A DNA stretch of 49,141 nt from UBA3537 sp964219345 (GTDB taxonomy: Bacteria; Bacteroidota; Bacteroidia; Flavobacteriales; Flavobacteriaceae), in the NCBI GenBank assembly GCA_964219345.1, contig CAXPPN010000037.1:1-49141 (forward strand), given 5' to 3'. The notes beneath the pieces were generated by a model. The model saw nothing but the letters and a program-made list of their open reading frames with translations, had not been told where the DNA came from and searched no databases. Position 1 is the first letter of the stretch, and each line of letters opens with the position of its first letter. Below, piece by piece: positions 44,342-49,141 of this stretch. The position numbers and the translations under genes were made by a program.

Positions 44342-45718
44342 TTAGAATAATGTTCTTGTAAAGAAAAAGACCAATGCACCTGCAATAAAACCGACGAAAG
44401 CTAACCAAGTGATTTTTTTTAAATACCAGAAAAAATTAATTTTTTCCATACCCATTGCAACAACTCCCGCAGCAGACCCTATAATAAGCATGCTCCCGCC
44501 TGTTCCAGCAGAATAGGCGATAAAATGCCATAGAATGTTATCTGTTGGCTCAGAAAACATTCCTAGAGAAGCAGCTACCAAGGGAACATTGTCTATAACA
44601 GCAGACCCCACTCCTAGAAGTAACACCACTAGATCTGATACCTGTGTGCCCGCTACTTCTGTTCCTAAATGAGGTGTTGCAACTTTTAGCCAATCGGCAA
44701 AGCCAAATAAAATTCCAAGAGATTCTAGAGCAGCAACAGCCATTAAAATTCCTAAAAAGAATAGAATACTAGGCAACTCGATTTTGGTTAAAGAATAATG
44801 AACAGGACTGGAATACCCATCTTTGTCTAGTGCTTCTAAACTAAATTTAGAAGAACTATAAATTTCTGCAAAAATTGCTACAACTCCTAAAGAAAGCATC
44901 ATCCCAACATAGGGTGGCAAATGTGTAACCATTTTAAAAACGGGAACAAAAACAATTGCCGCAAGCCCCAAGTAAAGCATCGTTCCACTAAAGCGACCAA
45001 CAGCCTGATCTTCACTGTCATCTACTTCTAAACTTCCTTTAAAAACAGAAAGTCTTGACGCCAAAAATGTGGGGGCCAGCATACACACCAAAGAGGGTAA
45101 AAGCAAATATCCAAACAAATGTGGGGTAGAAACTTTATTAGCAATCCAAAGCATTGTTGTGGTTACATCACCAATAGGAGAAAACGCTCCACCAGCATTG
45201 GCAGCAATCACAATAAGACCCGCAAACCATAAACGAATATCTCGATCTTTTACTAGTTTTTGAAGTAAAGAAATTAAAACAATTGTAGCTGTAAGGTTGT
45301 CAATTATCGCTGATAATACAAACGCAAGAATACAGAAAATCCAGAGTAATTGTGTTTTCTTTTTGGTTTTAATAAAACTTTTTATGGTTGCAAACCCATT
45401 GAAATATGCAATGATTTCAACGATAGTCATTGCGCCTAATAAAAAAACCAAAATTTCTGCTGTTTTTCCTAAGTGATAAAGCAAGGTTTCTTCCATAAGG
45501 TGCATTTTACCATCATGTGTCAAAGCTTCAAAATTACTTAAAAGAGCATGTTTTGATGAATCAAACCAAGTATTGAAATCATCAATACCAAAAGAAATAA
45601 ATGCCCAACTGACTGCCATCATGATAAGGGCAGGAATAAGCTTATCAATCTTTAAGCTATGTTCTAGAGTGATTGCTAAATAAGCAGCAACAAATACAGC
45701 AATTATAATCGTTTCCAT
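44342..45718 (-). CDS. nhaD: Na+/H+ antiporter NhaD
   Basis: Inner-membrane antiporter of the ion-transporter (IT) superfamily that exports sodium. The 458-residue protein has about 12 to 13 membrane helices. Typical stretches are FVLSAIIDNLTATIVLISL, IVIAANAGGAFSPIGDVTTTMLW and VGSAVIDNVPLVAASLGMF, the two inverted-repeat half-motifs with the conserved DN pairs. The start METIIIAVFVAAYLAI is itself a helix. Consistent with life in sea water. Promoter box at 45742-45749. Confidence 0.93.
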   Translation of the reverse strand: METIIIAVFVAAYLAITLEHSLKIDKLIPALIMMAVSWAFISFGIDDFNTWFDSSKHALLSNFEALTHDGKMHLMEETLLYHLGKTAEILVFLLGAMTIVEIIAYFNGFATIKSFIKTKKKTQLLWIFCILAFVLSAIIDNLTATIVLISLLQKLVKDRDIRLWFAGLIVIAANAGGAFSPIGDVTTTMLWIANKVSTPHLFGYLLLPSLVCMLAPTFLASRLSVFKGSLEVDDSEDQAVGRFSGTMLYLGLAAIVFVPVFKMVTHLPPYVGMMLSLGVVAIFAEIYSSSKFSLEALDKDGYSSPVHYSLTKIELPSILFFLGILMAVAALESLGILFGFADWLKVATPHLGTEVAGTQVSDLVVLLLGVGSAVIDNVPLVAASLGMFSEPTDNILWHFIAYSAGTGGSMLIIGSAAGVVAMGMEKINFFWYLKKITWLAFVGFIAGALVFFFTRTLF

Positions 45719-45741
45719 AGAATTAAATTAGGTGGATATCA

Positions 45742-45749
45742 CAAATTTA
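45742..45749 (-). promoter_or_regulatory. nhaD -7 promoter box
   Basis: Minus-strand TAAATTTG, perfect TAnnTTTG, 23 bp before the nhaD ATG. Confidence 0.5.
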
Positions 45750-45802
45750 AGTTTAGGTCATTTTTTTTGATGCCAACAAATATAATAAAACAATTCTGGC
45801 AA

Positions 45803-46876
45803 TTAATCCATATGAGGGAAATAAATTTTTCCACTACTATGGTCTTTACTGGCGCCTGTTACACTTCTTAAACAATTTACCTCGTTACGTAATTTTAAAA
45901 CCCCTAAAAATGCAAAAATCAATGCTTCCTTAAAATGTATTAAAAACTCATTTGCTATTGGAATTTTTTGTCCCAAAAGTCCCGCAATACGAGTCATCAA
46001 AAAAGAATTAAGCACACCTCCTCCAGTAAATAAACCTTGTTTTAAATGATGATGATTTAATACCCTAACAATTTGTGTTGCAGTATGTTCCACTAATGTT
46101 CTTAAAATAGAATCAATATCCAAACTAAATGAATCAATCAGAGGATATACCTCGCTTTGCAGCCATTCCAAACCCAGAGATTTTGGGGGTTGTTTTTGAT
46201 AAAAAGCAAGTTGATTTAGAGATTCTAAAAGTGGTAGAGATAATTTTCCTTGTGAAGCCAAACCTCCATCTTTATCATAGGAAAAACCCAAATTTTTTAT
46301 ATAATGATTTAGGGTGATATTCGCAGGGCATATATCAAAAGCTACACGTTGATCATTGTTTTGAAAAGAAATATTAGCAAAGCCCCCAAGGTTTAAACAA
46401 AAATCATATTCAGGAAATAAAAGCGCATCACCAACTGGAACTAAAGGTGCTCCCTGACCGCCCAGAGCGACATCTTGTACACGAAAATCACAAACCACCG
46501 TTTGCTGTATATAATCTGCTATTTTGGGTAGATTACCCATTTGTAGCGTGAGTCCATTTTCAGGTTGATGAAAAACAGTATGTCCATGACTACAAACGGC
46601 GTCTAAATTTGAAATTTGATGCTTTTGAATAAAGTTGTAAATACGATGACCTAAATACGTTGTAAACTCTTGATTTAAGTGCTCTAATTCCGTTTGATGT
46701 AATGAAATTGCAGCGTTCAATTGAGCTTTCATTTCTGTAGAATATGCTTCGGTTTCAGCAGCTAAAATTTTAAAATCCCAATGTTTGTTTTTTGAAAATT
46801 CTACCCAACAAAAATCAATACCATCCAAAGATGTTCCAGACATTATACCAACGACATTATAGGTGTTTTTTATCAT
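45803..46876 (-). CDS. anmK: Anhydro-N-acetylmuramic acid kinase
   Basis: Phosphorylates 1,6-anhydro-MurNAc from cell-wall turnover to MurNAc-6-phosphate, feeding peptidoglycan recycling. The 357-residue protein has the ATP-binding motif GIMSGTSLDGID (10-21), VCSHGHTVFHQP, VVCDFRVQDVALGGQGAPL and LNLGGFANIS. It is nearly family length (about 360-370). Divergent from the acyl-CoA dehydrogenase across 89 bp. The other peptidoglycan gene in the window is murF. Confidence 0.94.
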   Translation of the reverse strand: MIKNTYNVVGIMSGTSLDGIDFCWVEFSKNKHWDFKILAAETEAYSTEMKAQLNAAISLHQTELEHLNQEFTTYLGHRIYNFIQKHQISNLDAVCSHGHTVFHQPENGLTLQMGNLPKIADYIQQTVVCDFRVQDVALGGQGAPLVPVGDALLFPEYDFCLNLGGFANISFQNNDQRVAFDICPANITLNHYIKNLGFSYDKDGGLASQGKLSLPLLESLNQLAFYQKQPPKSLGLEWLQSEVYPLIDSFSLDIDSILRTLVEHTATQIVRVLNHHHLKQGLFTGGGVLNSFLMTRIAGLLGQKIPIANEFLIHFKEALIFAFLGVLKLRNEVNCLRSVTGASKDHSSGKIYFPHMD

Positions 46877-46922
46877 ATTAATAAAAATAAAAACTTATCT
46901 TGAAAATAATCTAATATTAATT

Positions 46923-46930
46923 TATATTTG
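46923..46930 (+). promoter_or_regulatory. Acyl-CoA dehydrogenase promoter (-33/-7)
   Basis: TATATTTG is a perfect -7 box, with a TTG at 46900-46902, 20 nt upstream, as the -33 element. Predicted leader about 30 nt. Confidence 0.7.
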
Positions 46931-46965
46931 TGGTACATTATTACGAATAATTTAATTTTTGCTGA

Positions 46966-48108
46966 ATGCAATTTAAGCTTTCCGAAGAACAAACTATGGT
47001 GCGCGATGCAGCACGCGAATTTGCTCAGACCGAACTCCTTCCTGGCGTCATCGAACGTGATGAATTACAACAATTTCCTGACAATTTAGTAAAAAAAATG
47101 GGAGCATTGGGCTTTATGGGCATCATGGTCAATCCAAAATATGGCGGTAGTGGTATGGACACCATTTCTTATGTCCTTATTATGGAAGAATTGTCAAAAA
47201 TTGATGCTTCTGCAAGTGTAATGGTTTCGGTCAATAATTCTCTTGTTTGTTATGGTATCGAGGCCTACGGCAACGAAGCGCAAAAAGAAAAATACCTCCC
47301 CAAATTAGCAACTGGCGATTGGATTGGTGCATTTTGTTTAAGTGAACCTGAAGCGGGAAGTGATGCCACTTCACAAAGCACGACTGCTATAGACAAAGGT
47401 GATTATTACCTTTTAAATGGTACTAAAAATTGGATTACCAACGGAGGACGAGCGCAAGTTTATTTGGTAATTGCCCAAACAGACCGTACAAAAGGCCACA
47501 AAGGCATCAATGCATTTATTGTTGAACGCGACACTCCAGGATTTGAAATTGGCCCAAAAGAAAATAAACTTGGAATTCGTGGAAGTGACACCCATACATT
47601 GCAATTTAATGATGTAAAAATTCCAAAAGAAAATCGTATTGGTGAAGATGGTTTTGGGTTCAAATTTGCTATGAAAACATTATCGGGAGGACGTATAGGT
47701 ATTGCTGCACAAGCCCTTGGTATTGCTGCTGGGGCCTACGAATTGTCTCTAGAATATTCTAAAGAACGAAAAGCATTTGGCACCGAAATAAGCAACCATC
47801 AAGCCATTGCTTTTAAATTGGCCGAAATGGCCACTGATATTGAAGCAGCACGACTACTTGTATATAAAGCAGCATTGGACAAGGACCAAGGCAATAATTA
47901 CGACACTTCTAGTGCAATGGCAAAATTGTATGCCTCCAAAGTCGCAATGCAACACACCGTTGAAGCCGTTCAAATTCATGGTGGCAACGGATTTGTAAAA
48001 GACTATCATGTAGAACGTTTGATGCGTGATGCCAAAATCACACAAATTTATGAAGGCACTTCTGAAATTCAGAAAATTGTAATTTCCAGAGCCGTCCTAA
48101 AAGACTAA
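46966..48108 (+). CDS. Short-chain (butyryl-type) acyl-CoA dehydrogenase
   Basis: FAD enzyme that introduces the alpha-beta double bond into acyl-CoA in fatty-acid or branched amino-acid breakdown, passing electrons to ETF. The 380-residue protein is full length, with the FAD-binding FCLSEPEAGSD and NWITNGG motifs and SGGRIGIAAQALG. The catalytic base Glu363 lies in IYEGTSEIQ, the position used by short-chain members. It is followed by the glycosyltransferase, which has its own promoter. Confidence 0.95.
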   Translation: MQFKLSEEQTMVRDAAREFAQTELLPGVIERDELQQFPDNLVKKMGALGFMGIMVNPKYGGSGMDTISYVLIMEELSKIDASASVMVSVNNSLVCYGIEAYGNEAQKEKYLPKLATGDWIGAFCLSEPEAGSDATSQSTTAIDKGDYYLLNGTKNWITNGGRAQVYLVIAQTDRTKGHKGINAFIVERDTPGFEIGPKENKLGIRGSDTHTLQFNDVKIPKENRIGEDGFGFKFAMKTLSGGRIGIAAQALGIAAGAYELSLEYSKERKAFGTEISNHQAIAFKLAEMATDIEAARLLVYKAALDKDQGNNYDTSSAMAKLYASKVAMQHTVEAVQIHGGNGFVKDYHVERLMRDAKITQIYEGTSEIQKIVISRAVLKD

Positions 48109-48126
48109 TTCATTCAAAATTTAGCT

Positions 48127-48134
48127 TACTTTTG
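48127..48134 (+). promoter_or_regulatory. -7 box of the glycosyltransferase
   Basis: TACTTTTG, perfect TAnnTTTG, 23 bp before the ATG at 48158. Confidence 0.5.
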
Positions 48135-48157
48135 TTGGTATAAAATTGTTGTTTCTT

Positions 48158-49027
48158 ATGCAAACATTTCCGTCTGATTTTGGATTGATTTCTCTTGTAA
48201 TTCCAGTACATAACGAAGAAAAAAACATCACACCATTAGTATCCAAAATAGACGCTGCACTTAAGGACTACAACTATGAAATTATTTTGATCAACGATGG
48301 GTCAACAGACAACACTCAAACCCAATTACAACAATTAAATCACGCTAATGTAATCATCATAGAATTACAAAAAAACTATGGTCAAAGTATCGCGTTGGCC
48401 GCTGGGATAGATCATGCACAAGGAGAGTATATTGTAACTCTTGATGGCGATTTACAAAACAATCCTAAGGATATTCCAATGATGCTACAAAAAGCCAAAA
48501 GCGAACAATGGGATTTGGTGGCAGGTATTCGTACAAACCGAAAAGATTCACTACTTAAAACGATACCCTCCAAAATTGCAAATGATATCATAAGACGCAC
48601 CACAAAACTGGACCTAAAAGACTATGGATGCGCCTTAAAAGTCCTTACCAAAGACACTGCCAAAAACTTGAATTTATACGATGGAATGCACCGCTTTATC
48701 AACTTGCTTGTACACCTAAATGGTGGTGAAATTACACAAGTACATGTGCAACATAATGCTAGACAACAAGGCGTTTCAAAATATGGATTGGGGCGTACCT
48801 TTAAGGTCATCAAAGATTTGATGGTGGTATTGACTGTACAAAAATCCAAACAAAAACCTTTATCTCTTTTTGACCGATGGCTATTACAAAGAGATAAACC
48901 CGATGCACATCAAACTCTTTATGGCATAAAGACCCTATATAGCTTCTGCTCGTGCTACAAAACAGACCACAAAAAAAGCCCTCACGTTTGTGAGGGCTTA
49001 ATGGATACTGAAACGGGTTCAGTATAA
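48158..49027 (+). CDS. Family 2 glycosyltransferase (DPM1-like) with altered C-terminus
   Basis: A polyprenyl-phosphate-sugar synthase-like GT2 enzyme. I start at the ATG at 48158 (289 residues); the in-frame TTG at 48146 is less likely. The GT-A domain is intact: LVIPVHNEEKN, INDGSTD, TLDGDLQNNP (the DxD site), YGCALKVL and SKYGLGRTFKV. Family members I know continue with KPLHLFG and two membrane helices. Here, after KPLSLF (about residue 239), the sequence becomes a polar tail of about 50 residues without helices (DRWLLQRDKPDAHQ, then SFCSCYKTDHKKSPH). The tail runs through the terminator of the opposing rRNA operon and stops 4 bp before the 5S gene. No other frame supplies the missing helices. 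Truncation by recombination at the rRNA flank seems likely; activity at the membrane is uncertain. Confidence 0.8.
   Translation: MQTFPSDFGLISLVIPVHNEEKNITPLVSKIDAALKDYNYEIILINDGSTDNTQTQLQQLNHANVIIIELQKNYGQSIALAAGIDHAQGEYIVTLDGDLQNNPKDIPMMLQKAKSEQWDLVAGIRTNRKDSLLKTIPSKIANDIIRRTTKLDLKDYGCALKVLTKDTAKNLNLYDGMHRFINLLVHLNGGEITQVHVQHNARQQGVSKYGLGRTFKVIKDLMVVLTVQKSKQKPLSLFDRWLLQRDKPDAHQTLYGIKTLYSFCSCYKTDHKKSPHVCEGLMDTETGSV
48978..48997 (-). terminator. rRNA operon terminator
   Basis: Perfect 8-bp stem GCCCTCAC/GTGAGGGC with a GTTT loop. On the minus strand it is followed by seven T (plus 48971-48977). It lies about 33 bp past the 5S 3' end and inside the glycosyltransferase reading frame. A smaller hairpin (TACTGAA/TTCAGTA, 49006-49024) lies between it and 5S. 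Confidence 0.9.
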
Positions 49028-49030
49028 AAA

Positions 49031-49136
49031 AAGGCGGTGACCTACTCTTCCACAAGTGTAGTACCATCGGCGCTAATGGGCTTAACTGCTCTGTTCGGGA
49101 TGGTAAGAGGTGAGCCCCATTGCAATAACCACCTTA
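49031..49136 (-). rRNA. rrf: 5S ribosomal RNA
   Basis: Minus-strand sequence with helix I AAGGTGG (49135-49129) pairing with CCGCCTT (49037-49031), and the conserved internal stretches CCCGAACAGAGCAGTTAAGC and GATGGTACT, typical of Bacteroidota 5S. Length is about 105 nt; the 5' end is close to the window edge. The 23S gene should lie immediately upstream, beyond the window. Confidence 0.95.
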
Positions 49137-49141
49137 AAAGG

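Noticed and set aside
48146..48157. TTG start giving an N-terminal extension of the glycosyltransferase
   Set aside because: It lies only 12 nt after the -7 box and the ATG at 48158 fits family length better.
1..49141. CRISPR arrays, insertion sequences, prophage, integrases and riboswitches
   Set aside because: No array of spaced direct repeats, transposase, integrase or phage frame was seen, and no recognisable riboswitch core in any intergenic gap.

Overview
The window is chromosomal DNA of a low-GC member of the Bacteroidota, almost certainly a marine Flavobacteriaceae species. The evidence is the Bacteroidota-type -7 promoter box (TAnnTTTG) in front of many genes, the type IX secretion/gliding genes porU, porV and gldJ, a fused SecDF, an exbB-exbD-tonB-folC cluster, a Na+/H+ antiporter of the NhaD type, and multidomain secreted proteins with flavobacterial-style repeats. 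Genes are tightly packed and no gap exceeds 300 bases. I see no insertion sequence, prophage, integrase, CRISPR array or plasmid/origin feature. This is mostly core chromosome, with a few lineage-specific surface proteins.

Layout. 1-3707 (minus): a small unknown exported protein followed 2 bp later by a large M43 zinc metalloprotease whose 3' end lies outside the window. 3940-7252 (plus): folE, cysS, yidD, lgt, closed by a terminator. 7319-14402 (minus): gyrB, a DUF6588-like outer-membrane protein, mdh, a terminator, then secDF. 14651-17128 (minus): asnB and queE. 17204-21314 (plus): a HerA-like ATPase gene broken by an in-frame TGA, a lipoprotein, an alpha/beta hydrolase, rluF and a VOC protein. 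21319-25094 (minus): folD, ffh, a short-chain dehydrogenase and a YwaF-like membrane protein. tRNA-Val(GAC) lies at 25189 (plus).

25305-30018 (minus): an unknown lipoprotein plus exported-protein pair, murF and gldJ. 30235-38716 (plus): porU, porV, cdd, pdhA and pdhC, divergent from gldJ. 38797-40947 (plus): a small membrane protein and a large surface lipoprotein. tRNA-Val(TAC) lies at 41000 (minus). 41136-46876 (minus): anmK, nhaD, exbB, exbD, a TonB-like protein and folC. 46966-49027 (plus): an acyl-CoA dehydrogenase and a C-terminally altered family 2 glycosyltransferase that runs into the terminator of an rRNA operon. The 5S gene of that operon (minus) ends the window, and its 23S gene should lie just beyond.

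Functionally, three themes recur. The first is export and the envelope: SecDF, Ffh, Lgt and YidD make and insert proteins, and PorU, PorV and GldJ serve type IX secretion. The metalloprotease and lipoproteins are likely cargo or surface proteins. The second is folate/pterin-linked metabolism (FolE, FolD, FolC, with QueE as another GTP-derived pathway). The third is central metabolism (PdhA/PdhC, Mdh, acyl-CoA dehydrogenase). The points most worth a second look are the nonsense codon in the HerA-like ATPase, the glycosyltransferase tail at the rRNA operon, promoters so close to start codons that the mRNAs should be leaderless (queE, rluF), and the unknown secreted and surface protein pairs.
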